NCBI GenBank assembly: GCA_903907185.1
Contig: CAIVND010000189.1
Location: forward strand, 1-8,347
DNA length: 8,347 nt
Direction: 5' to 3'
Source of the DNA: an uncultured Acidimicrobiaceae bacterium
Lineage (GTDB): Bacteria; Actinomycetota; Acidimicrobiia; Acidimicrobiales; Bog-793
Below, piece after piece: positions 1 through 5,826 of the stretch (position 1 is its first letter; every line of letters starts with the position of its first letter). Both the position numbers and the translations under genes were made by a program. The notes beneath the pieces are model-generated. The model had not been told where the DNA came from. It did not search any database and worked only from the letters and a program-made list of their open reading frames with translations.

Positions 1-207
1 GCCTGCGCTCTTTGGATCGCGCGCCGTCAGGAGCCATGCAGTCTTGGTCCAACACACAAAATCACCGACCTCAATTTAACGAGAAAACTCCGAGCCTCGG
101 CCCTCTATGTTGGCTTTTCGCTCGTGGGCTAAGCCGCCGTGCCTACCTGGTCTGAGCCACCGACAGTTCTCTCTCAAATGCCGTTCTGTGGTAGCAATAA
201 ATGGCGA
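1..207. other. Non-coding stretch without a recognisable gene
   Basis: I see no gene here. A plus-strand frame is open from the window edge to a TAA at 130-132 (about 43 codons), but its translation resembles no family I know and has no start inside the window. It could be the last part of an upstream gene or chance. The other plus-strand frames are no better, and the minus-strand reading I followed also hits a stop. A small dyad, CCGAG-C-CTCGG, lies near 89-99, but its one-base loop and lack of a T-run make it a poor terminator. Confidence 0.4.
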
Positions 208-280
208 TGTATCTAGGTCAACCTCATTCGGTCAACCTAGATACAGATCAACCTAGGCAGATCAACCTAGGTAGACCAAC
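208..280. repeat. CTAG-rich inverted and tandem repeat cluster, candidate operator
   Basis: An 11-base perfect inverted repeat, TGTATCTAGGT (208-218) and ACCTAGATACA (235-245), flanks a 16-base spacer. It is followed by a tandem direct repeat AGATCAACCTAGG at 245-257 and 259-271, separated by a single C. The core TCAACCT occurs four times (starts 218, 232, 248, 262) with 14-16-base spacing, and a degenerate copy, TAGACCAAC, follows at 272-280. CTAG occurs four times within about 60 bases, although this tetranucleotide is otherwise scarce in the window. The cluster ends about 75 bases before the bicupin start codon, so a multi-site operator controlling that gene is the simplest reading. Cooperative binding of a dimeric regulator is inferred, and no regulator gene is present here. 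Confidence 0.7.
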
Positions 281-340
281 AGGGCGCAGAGGCGACACTT
301 CAGGCGTCACCACTTGTGTCGCATGAGACGAAAGATGAAA

Positions 341-346
341 AAGGGG
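341..346 (+). promoter_or_regulatory. Ribosome binding site of the bicupin gene
   Basis: AAGGGG lies nine bases before the ATG at 356 and supports that start codon. No convincing -35/-10 pair was found between the repeat cluster and this site. Confidence 0.55.
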
Positions 347-355
347 TAGGAACGT

Positions 356-1543
356 ATGTCCGCTGAACTATTTGTCGAGCCCACCGGCGAGGAGAATCGC
401 GCTGGCCTGACCGATGGAGTTGCAAATCGGTCTCCCTACGAGAAGTTCATGGACTCTGAAGAGATTCCGATCTACAAGGGCATTGGGTTTCACAATGTTC
501 GTGAGCTGGAGCTCAAGCCATGGAGCCGCCTCGGTGGCAACGGTGCCTATCTCTACTTAGATGGAATTGAAGACATCAAGGGAATGTATGTCTTAGAGAT
601 TCCCGGTCAAGGCTCGCTCAATCCCGAGCGGCACCTCTACCACGCCTTCCACCTGGTAATTGAGGGTCGAGGAACAACAGAGATCTGGAGAGACGGGAAA
701 AACAAATCCATCGTCGAGTGGGGACCTGGCTCGCTCTTTTACCTTCCGCCAAATGTCGACCATCGATTGGTAAACGCGACGAAGGACCGTGTGCTGATCC
801 TTGCATCAACAAACGCTCCTCCAATCATCAACCTCCTACGCAACCAGGATTTCATCTTTCACAACGACTTTGCCTTTAACGAGCACTTCTCTGGGGATGC
901 ATCGTTTTATAAGTATGACGAGAAGGTCTATGCAGTTCCTTCAACCAAGCGAGCTCAAGCGCGCACAAACTTCTACCCAGATATCGTCAACAGCGATCTG
1001 CCACTCGACAACCAGCGGGCACCGGGATATCGGCGAATTCAGCCAGCATGGTCAGGATTTGAAAACGACTACTGCGGATTCATCTCTCAATACCCAACCG
1101 GTCGTTACTCGCGCGCGCATCATCATGAGGCTGGGGCGGTGCTTGTCTGTCTAAGGGGTGCCGGTTACACCTTCAACTGGCCAGTGGACTACGGCACAAC
1201 GCCGTGGAAAGACGGTCACGGAGACCGAGTGCGCTATGTCGATTACGTCCCCGGTGGCCTGGTGTCTGCAGCCCCTGGTGGTGGTCGATGGTTCCATCAG
1301 CACTTTGGTGTGGCGGATGAGCCACTCCGTGTCATCAACTACTGGGGTGGTCCCGGCGTTCGCACCTACCGCGGCTTCGATGAGAAGTCCGGTAAGTCCG
1401 GCAACCTCAATATCTCCCAGGGCGGGCGCAGCATTGGCTATGGCTTAGAGGATCCCTTCGTCCGCGAGACCTTTGAGTCGCGTCTTGGCGAATTTGGTCA
1501 TAAGTCCACGATGGCGAACGAGCTGTACGCCGGCGATCGGTAA
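356..1543 (+). CDS. Two-domain cupin protein, probable dioxygenase of the gentisate/salicylate type
   Basis: A 395-residue bicupin. The N-terminal cupin (about residues 75-152) has H93 and H96 followed by the conserved turn IEGRGTTEIW, then the second motif PPNVDH with H136. The C-terminal cupin (about 240-330) has a triple histidine H255-H257 followed by E258, the turn LRGAGYTF, and RWFHQH with H314 and H316 as likely metal ligands. Two tandem cupins and this length (usual range about 350-400) match the gentisate 1,2-dioxygenase-like superfamily, whose members cleave aromatic rings using Fe(II) and O2. Ring cleavage is therefore a reasonable inference, but substrate and even reaction are unproven. 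Other bicupins are oxalate decarboxylases or non-catalytic. The second domain has the better-preserved metal site. The gene stands alone, preceded by the CTAG-rich repeats, and converges with the crotonase gene. Confidence 0.85.
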   Translation: MSAELFVEPTGEENRAGLTDGVANRSPYEKFMDSEEIPIYKGIGFHNVRELELKPWSRLGGNGAYLYLDGIEDIKGMYVLEIPGQGSLNPERHLYHAFHLVIEGRGTTEIWRDGKNKSIVEWGPGSLFYLPPNVDHRLVNATKDRVLILASTNAPPIINLLRNQDFIFHNDFAFNEHFSGDASFYKYDEKVYAVPSTKRAQARTNFYPDIVNSDLPLDNQRAPGYRRIQPAWSGFENDYCGFISQYPTGRYSRAHHHEAGAVLVCLRGAGYTFNWPVDYGTTPWKDGHGDRVRYVDYVPGGLVSAAPGGGRWFHQHFGVADEPLRVINYWGGPGVRTYRGFDEKSGKSGNLNISQGGRSIGYGLEDPFVRETFESRLGEFGHKSTMANELYAGDR

Positions 1544-1611
1544 GCACCTCTTCGAATTGCGGTGAGTCTTTTCAAAGCTGGTGGAGGTGAAGGCCGGTTT
1601 CGAGAGGGTAT
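1544..1611. other. Convergent gap between bicupin and crotonase genes
   Basis: These 68 bases separate the stop codons of two converging genes. A CACCTC / GAGGTG inverted repeat (1545-1550 and 1584-1589) has a 33-base loop, and a short CTTT-TC-AAAG dyad sits at 1568-1577. Neither is a clear intrinsic terminator. Confidence 0.3.
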
Positions 1612-2364
1612 TTAGCTCTGACTCTTCTTAAACGGAGGGTCATTTAGCTCTTTGGTGTTGGCCTTTGCGAGCAGGTCAGCGATCCTTTCTGCGCCGTAGG
1701 CAGCATTTTCACCATTGATGAGCGACGCAGTCGATCGCGCAAACTCTCGTAGGAGCGTTATCGCCTCGTGGTCGAGCTCTCCGATGTGACCTGCAAGCGC
1801 TCTCGCAGTTTCAAGGGCCTGACCATTCTCGGTTACCTCGGTAACGAGACCAAGTCGGCTGGCCTCAGTGGCGTTCATCTCTCGACCCGTCAGTGCGAGA
1901 TCAAAGGCGATCTTGTAGGGAAGAAAGCGGAACAGATAGGACAGGACAATAAGTGGGGGAATCCCATGGGCAAGTTCAGTGAGTGCGAATGATGCTCCCT
2001 GAGAGGCGATGGAGATGTCACAGAGGGTAGAGAGCCCAAATCCGAAGCCATGGGCGGTTCCCTCGACGGCTGCGATGACCGGAACTGGAACGTTCTCAAG
2101 TAGTTGATTCATCGCCAATATCGGTGCGAGATCGGTCGCGATCTCTTCCTTGGAGACAAGTGCCATATTGCGGATTCTCCCACCGCAGAAGTTTCCACCC
2201 TCCCCGGTGAGAATTACGGACCGCACCGATGGGTGGCCAATCGCAATCTCGATAAGAGCGTGCAGATCGACGATTCCGTCGTGGTCGAGTGAATTCTTCT
2301 TCGGTCCGGAGATCGTTATCTCGGCGTTGCGTCGTTGTTCGTCAATTACAAGCTCATGAGGCAT
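1612..2364 (-). CDS. Enoyl-CoA hydratase/isomerase (crotonase) family protein
   Basis: A 250-residue protein counted from the ATG at 2362-2364, the usual size for single-domain crotonases. The open frame continues upstream to an ATG at 2559, but those 65 extra residues do not look like the family, whereas PHELVIDEQRRNAEITI is a typical first strand. A weak AGAGAG lies nine bases before this start. The first oxyanion-hole segment is NFCGGRIRNM (residues 58-67). The second is GTAHGFGFGLSTLCD (102-116), followed by FALTELAHGIPP (126-137) and the helix motif ALTGREMNATEASRLGLV (157-174). Aligned by eye with rat mitochondrial crotonase, the Glu164 equivalent is kept (E130), but the Glu144 equivalent is glycine (G110). 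This argues against classical hydratase chemistry and for an isomerase, lyase or other CoA-thioester reaction. It is transcribed divergently from the amidohydrolase operon. Confidence 0.88.
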   Translation of the reverse strand: MPHELVIDEQRRNAEITISGPKKNSLDHDGIVDLHALIEIAIGHPSVRSVILTGEGGNFCGGRIRNMALVSKEEIATDLAPILAMNQLLENVPVPVIAAVEGTAHGFGFGLSTLCDISIASQGASFALTELAHGIPPLIVLSYLFRFLPYKIAFDLALTGREMNATEASRLGLVTEVTENGQALETARALAGHIGELDHEAITLLREFARSTASLINGENAAYGAERIADLLAKANTKELNDPPFKKSQS

Positions 2365-2596
2365 AGATTCGATCTCTCTTCGGGTCGTCTTCGCGTATGC
2401 GGCTACCTTCTGACTCTGACGGTAGCAGCGAGATTCACCAGGTGTTACCGGTGCTCCCCGACTGCACCGGACGAAGCCGGGGCTGTGTTCCACGTTGAGT
2501 TCCAGCCCGTGCGTTCCCATCGACGACAAGCGTCGTGACACTACACTCAACAAGAACAAGTCCCTCCTGTGTTCACTCAGATGATCAACAGGATGG
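2365..2596. promoter_or_regulatory. Divergent control region between crotonase gene and amidohydrolase operon
   Basis: These 232 bases should hold the promoters of both flanking transcription units. I see three dyads. CCGGTGC (2448-2454) and GCACCGG (2464-2470) form a perfect 7-base inverted repeat around a 9-base spacer. GTTGAGT (2494-2500) pairs with ACTCAAC (2545-2551). ACGAC-AAGC-GTCGT spans 2523-2536. No convincing -35/-10 pair could be assigned; TACACT at 2542-2547 is a weak -10 candidate for the rightward operon. The long upstream extension of the crotonase frame through this region is judged non-coding. Confidence 0.5.
2448..2470. repeat. Perfect 7-base inverted repeat, candidate operator
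   Basis: CCGGTGC and GCACCGG flank nine bases, giving 16 bases centre to centre, about one and a half helical turns. The site lies roughly 84 bases upstream of the crotonase start and 126 bases upstream of the amidohydrolase start. With no T-run on either side, an operator is likelier than a terminator. Confidence 0.45.
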
Positions 2597-3709
2597 ATGG
2601 CAAGAAGCTACCGGGGGGGTACCGCTTTGTCAGGATCATTAGGGGCACGCGTCATCGATGGTGATGGACATATCATCGAAGATTTTCAAGCAATCGTCTC
2701 CTACATGCCGTCTCCCTACCGGGAGATGTTTGACAAGAGACCGGAGTCGATCTTTCCTCCACTTGATCACCTGCATTCAGCTCGTGCGGTAGAGACTCCT
2801 CCCCAACGTGACGGTCGTCCTCCAGTTGGACCTGAGGGTTGGGCAGCCTTCTTAGACGACGTAGGGATCGAGAGGACGGTGCTGTATCCAACGCGAGCAC
2901 TTGCCTTTGGCCACGTGGAGAGTTTGGATTTTTCGGTTGTCCTTGCGCGTGCGTACAACGACTGGCTCTGCGAAACCTACGTGCGAGCAGACGAACGATT
3001 CAATGGGATGGCAATCATTCCACTTCAAGATCCGCCAGAGGCCGTCAAAGAACTTCGGCGCGCGGTTACCGAGCTTGGGATGCGAGGTGCGATGCTTCCT
3101 TCGAATGGACTGCCGATGTTGCTTGGCTCAAAGGCCTACTGGCCGATCTACGAGGAGGCGGAACGACTTGGCTGCTGTCTCTCGGTGCACGGCGGAGCAC
3201 ATGATCGCTTTGGCATGGACCATCTAAATATGTACGTTCCTGTTCATGCCCTCGGTCACCCGTGGGGCCTCGCCGTGAACTGCGCAAGTATCGTCTACAA
3301 CGGAATCTTCGACCAGTTTCCCGGGATCAAGATCGGCTTTTTGGAGGGCGGAGTTGCCTGGCTGTTGCTCTGTCTGGAGCGTTTCCACTCCTCGCACGAG
3401 ACACATTTTCAGTACCTGCCACCCGGTGTCCCCGGACTTGGCGAGGATAGGCGTCCAGATCGATACATCATCGAGCAGATCGAAGCGGACCGGATGTTCG
3501 TCGGTTGCGAGACCGAGGAACTCTCGATGCCGTTCGCCGTCAAGATTGTTGGCAATAAACCCTTCTTTTACTCGTCAGACTTCCCACATGAGGTCACGAA
3601 TGCGAGCTGCAAGGCAGATATTGCGGAGTTACTTGAGAGCGATGAGCTCGCGGAGTCAGATAAGACCGGGATCCTTTCTGCCAATGCAATTCGCTTTTAC
3701 GGCTTCTAA
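2597..3709 (+). CDS. Amidohydrolase family protein (COG2159, ACMSD-like TIM barrel)
   Basis: A 370-residue metal-dependent hydrolase or decarboxylase. The first metal motif is VIDGDGHIIE (residues 19-28, D23-x-H25), a D-x-H form of the usual H-x-H. It is followed by LSVHGGAHDRF (H198, about 195-205), the strand IKIGFLEGGVAWL (about 244-256, E250) and YSSDFPHE (325-332) with D328 and H331. These elements in this order define the family of 2-amino-3-carboxymuconate semialdehyde decarboxylase and gamma-resorcylate decarboxylase, so non-oxidative decarboxylation or C-C hydrolysis of a pathway intermediate is plausible. The ATG at 2597 has only a weak AGGA three bases away. A TTG at 2627, seven bases after a run of seven G, is an alternative that would remove ten residues. 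It is the first gene of a four-gene operon and lies 15 bases before the dehydrogenase. Confidence 0.88.
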   Translation: MARSYRGGTALSGSLGARVIDGDGHIIEDFQAIVSYMPSPYREMFDKRPESIFPPLDHLHSARAVETPPQRDGRPPVGPEGWAAFLDDVGIERTVLYPTRALAFGHVESLDFSVVLARAYNDWLCETYVRADERFNGMAIIPLQDPPEAVKELRRAVTELGMRGAMLPSNGLPMLLGSKAYWPIYEEAERLGCCLSVHGGAHDRFGMDHLNMYVPVHALGHPWGLAVNCASIVYNGIFDQFPGIKIGFLEGGVAWLLLCLERFHSSHETHFQYLPPGVPGLGEDRRPDRYIIEQIEADRMFVGCETEELSMPFAVKIVGNKPFFYSSDFPHEVTNASCKADIAELLESDELAESDKTGILSANAIRFYGF

Positions 3710-3714
3710 GGTTC

Positions 3715-3718
3715 GGAG
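3715..3718 (+). promoter_or_regulatory. Ribosome binding site of the alcohol dehydrogenase
   Basis: GGAG six bases before the ATG at 3725 decides this start. It sits in the 15-base gap after the amidohydrolase stop, which supports co-transcription. Confidence 0.55.
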
Positions 3719-3724
3719 ACAACG

Positions 3725-4831
3725 ATGATCGACAGTCGCGCGGCAGTTATCACTGCGTTCAACGAACCGCTTGAGATCCAACGGATCCAGCTACCCGAAC
3801 TTGATGGAATGGCCATGTTGGTACGCATCGACGCTTCGACGTTGTGTGGCACTGATGTACACCGATGGGAGGGTGGGCTCTCGAGCGATTCGGTTCCCTA
3901 CATCACCGGACACGAGCCCTGCGGCTTCATCGAGGTGATGAACGCGCCGCGCACCGACATCCTTGGTAGTCCGCTCAAGGTCGGTGATCGGATTGTGTGG
4001 AGTTACGTATCGTGTGGACACTGCTACTTCTGCATGGTTGCGCTTCAACCCTGCCTGTGCCGTGGCCGCGCCTCTTGGGGGCACAACCGCTCCGATCGAT
4101 CTCCCTACCTTTTGGGAAGCGTCTCGGAGTACATGTATGTGCCCGTCGAATGCCAGATCGTTAAGGTTCCAGAAAATGTCTCTTCTGCTACGGCCGCTGC
4201 TGCATCTTGTGCCTATCGAACCGTCATGCACGCCTTCGATCGTCTTGGTGCAATTAAGGCACATGAGACGGTCTTGATCCAAGGAAGCGGACCGCTTGGC
4301 ATCTTTGCCTCAGCGCTCGCGCGTGAGCAGGGCGCAAAGAAGGTACTTCTCACCGGCGCACCAGAGGGACGACTGGCGATGGCGTGGAAGATGGGGGTCG
4401 ATGATGTGCTCAACATCGACCTGGTTGATGACGCGAGTGAGCGAGTGAAGTGGGTGAAAGATCACACGGAGGGGCGAGGAGCTGACGTAGTCATCCAGGC
4501 CGCAACAAACGGTGCAATCCCTGAGGGACTCAAGATGTTGCGCGACGGTGGGCGGTTTGTGAGTGTAGGAGTTGGTGGCAAGGCCGTCGTCGCGGTCGAA
4601 GGATTACCCGGCGAGATGACGATGTATACAGTGCGATCCGGAGAGCCGCGGCACTGGTTGCAGGCGATCAATTTTCTCTCCTCTCGTGCTGATCGTTATC
4701 CATTTGAAGAGATGATCAGTGCGCGATATGAGCTCGAACAGGTCAATGAAGCGATGTCGGCGATGTCGAGCTTTAGCGTGGTGAAGGCAGCGATCTATCC
4801 GCACGGCGTTCATTCGATTCCTGGCCACTGA
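3725..4831 (+). CDS. Zinc-dependent MDR alcohol dehydrogenase
   Basis: A 368-residue medium-chain dehydrogenase/reductase that would oxidise an alcohol or reduce a carbonyl with NAD(P). The catalytic zinc ligands are visible: C41 in TLCGTD, H63-E64 in TGHEPCG, and C162 in AASCAYRT. The structural zinc loop is C97, C100, C103 and either C110 or C112. The fourth cysteine is offset from the usual spacing of seven residues (six or eight here). The Rossmann motif is GSGPLG (187-192). At the end of the second Rossmann strand (VLLTG, 207-211) the acidic residue typical of strict NAD binders is replaced by Gly211, with R216 nearby, so NADP use is possible. The C-terminal part (about 290-368) is ordinary for the family. 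It is the second gene of the operon. The substrate is unknown. Confidence 0.92.
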   Translation: MIDSRAAVITAFNEPLEIQRIQLPELDGMAMLVRIDASTLCGTDVHRWEGGLSSDSVPYITGHEPCGFIEVMNAPRTDILGSPLKVGDRIVWSYVSCGHCYFCMVALQPCLCRGRASWGHNRSDRSPYLLGSVSEYMYVPVECQIVKVPENVSSATAAAASCAYRTVMHAFDRLGAIKAHETVLIQGSGPLGIFASALAREQGAKKVLLTGAPEGRLAMAWKMGVDDVLNIDLVDDASERVKWVKDHTEGRGADVVIQAATNGAIPEGLKMLRDGGRFVSVGVGGKAVVAVEGLPGEMTMYTVRSGEPRHWLQAINFLSSRADRYPFEEMISARYELEQVNEAMSAMSSFSVVKAAIYPHGVHSIPGH

Positions 4832-4839
4832 GCCCCACG

Positions 4840-4863
4840 ATGGAACTTAAGCTCGGAGAATGA
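4840..4863 (+). other. Seven-codon mini-ORF overlapping the reductase start
   Basis: ATG at 4840-4842 opens a frame, MELKLGE, that ends at TGA 4861-4863 and shares ATGA with the aldo/keto reductase start. The reductase ATG has GGAG only one base away, which is too close for good initiation, so re-initiation from this mini-ORF could help. It may equally be chance. Confidence 0.25.
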
Positions 4864-5825
4864 GATATCGCCCCTTTGGTCGGTCAGGCCTCGAGGTCAG
4901 CGTCGTCGGTATTGGCACTGGTGGCGCAAGTCGACTCGGTCTCGCTTACGGAAATACGCAAGAGCAGGCAATCGCGGTAGTGCAACGGGGATTTGACCTC
5001 GGCATCAATTACTTCGATACCGCGGAGAACTATAAGAATGAGGAGGTACTCGGCAAGGCCCTCCTCGGTCACCGAAATGAGGTGTTGATCTCCTCGAAGG
5101 TTGGTCCACTTCGAGAAGATGGGTCGCTACTTACTGGCGAAGAGCTGTACACGGCGGTCGAGCTCTCACTTCGAAAGCTCCAGACCGATGTCATCGATGT
5201 CTTTCACCTCCACCGAGTGAGCAACAGGATCTACGACTATTGCGCGGAGACTTTGGTGCCTGCGCTCGAGCATCTACGAGACGATGGGAAGATCCGTCTT
5301 ATTGCGCTTTCGGAGAGTAGCGGGAGCGATATTGAGCACACCATGTTAAAGCGAGCCGTTGAGGATGACTGCTGGGATGTTTTCATGGCGAGTTTCAATC
5401 TTTTCAATCAAAGTGCCCGAGAATCGCTCTTTTCCACCTCGATCGAAAAGTCGATGGCTGTTGAGATCATGGCCTCAGCTCGCAGCCAGTTCAGCCAACC
5501 GGATCTTCTCATCGCGGAGGTCGAACGCTTAGTCGAGACCGGAGAGATACCGGCAGATCAGGTCGATCGAGCCGACCCGTTAAGTTTCTTACGGACCGAC
5601 GATGGTCAGCTGTCACCCTCAGAGACTTCGTACCGCTTCGCCGCCTTTGAGCCAGGAGTCAATGTCGTCCTCGTCGGGACGGGGAATATCGCCCACCTCG
5701 AGGAGAATGTCGCGGCGTTCGATCGCGGTCCGCTTCCTGAGGATCTTCAGACGCGACTTGTCACCATCTTTGGTCACCTCCGAGCGGAGGTTCATGTTCC
5801 TGGACGAGAGGAGGGACCGATTTAG
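4860..5825 (+). CDS. Aldo/keto reductase
   Basis: A 321-residue NAD(P)H-dependent oxidoreductase with an (alpha/beta)8 barrel. It opens with the typical MRYRPFGRSGLEVSVVGIGT. The catalytic tetrad can be read off: D53 and Y58 in FDTAENY, K80 in LISSK, and H118 in FHLHRV. The segment GKIRLIALSES (143-153) and the C-terminal cofactor-binding stretch NVVLVGTGNIAHLEENV (268-284) are also characteristic. It resembles COG0667-type reductases of sugars, aldehydes or pyridoxal, but the substrate cannot be assigned. The start is fixed by homology of the first residues, since the Shine-Dalgarno spacing is poor. It follows the dehydrogenase by 28 bases and precedes the antiporter by one base, so it is the third gene of the operon. 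Its likely job is reduction or oxidation of a carbonyl intermediate in the same pathway. Confidence 0.92.
   Translation: MRYRPFGRSGLEVSVVGIGTGGASRLGLAYGNTQEQAIAVVQRGFDLGINYFDTAENYKNEEVLGKALLGHRNEVLISSKVGPLREDGSLLTGEELYTAVELSLRKLQTDVIDVFHLHRVSNRIYDYCAETLVPALEHLRDDGKIRLIALSESSGSDIEHTMLKRAVEDDCWDVFMASFNLFNQSARESLFSTSIEKSMAVEIMASARSQFSQPDLLIAEVERLVETGEIPADQVDRADPLSFLRTDDGQLSPSETSYRFAAFEPGVNVVLVGTGNIAHLEENVAAFDRGPLPEDLQTRLVTIFGHLRAEVHVPGREEGPI
5809..5814 (+). promoter_or_regulatory. Ribosome binding site of the antiporter, inside the reductase gene
   Basis: AGGAGG, 12 bases before the ATG at 5827, lies within the last codons of the reductase gene. A competing start is ATG 5794, three bases after GGAGG (5786-5790). 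That would add eleven residues and overlap the reductase gene by 32 bases. Confidence 0.45.
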
Positions 5826-5826
5826 T

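Noticed and set aside
1..132. Possible 3' end of an upstream plus-strand gene
   Set aside because: The frame is open only about 43 codons, two other frames are open for comparable short lengths, and no conserved motif is visible.
208..280. CRISPR array
   Set aside because: The repeats are only 7-13 bases with 1-9-base gaps, far shorter than CRISPR repeats and spacers, and no cas genes are present.
2365..2559. N-terminal extension of the crotonase frame to an ATG at 2559
   Set aside because: The extra 65 residues are rich in Arg, Ser and Cys and match no crotonase element. The family's first strand begins right after the ATG at 2364. The stretch is better read as a divergent control region.
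3791..4282. 163-codon minus-strand frame opposite the alcohol dehydrogenase
   Set aside because: It is antisense to intact zinc-binding motifs of the dehydrogenase and shows no recognisable domain.
5602..5826. N-terminal extension of the antiporter frame overlapping the reductase gene
   Set aside because: It is a Ser/Arg-rich shadow of the reductase coding sequence, and the hydrophobic protein starts at 5827 or at most 5794.
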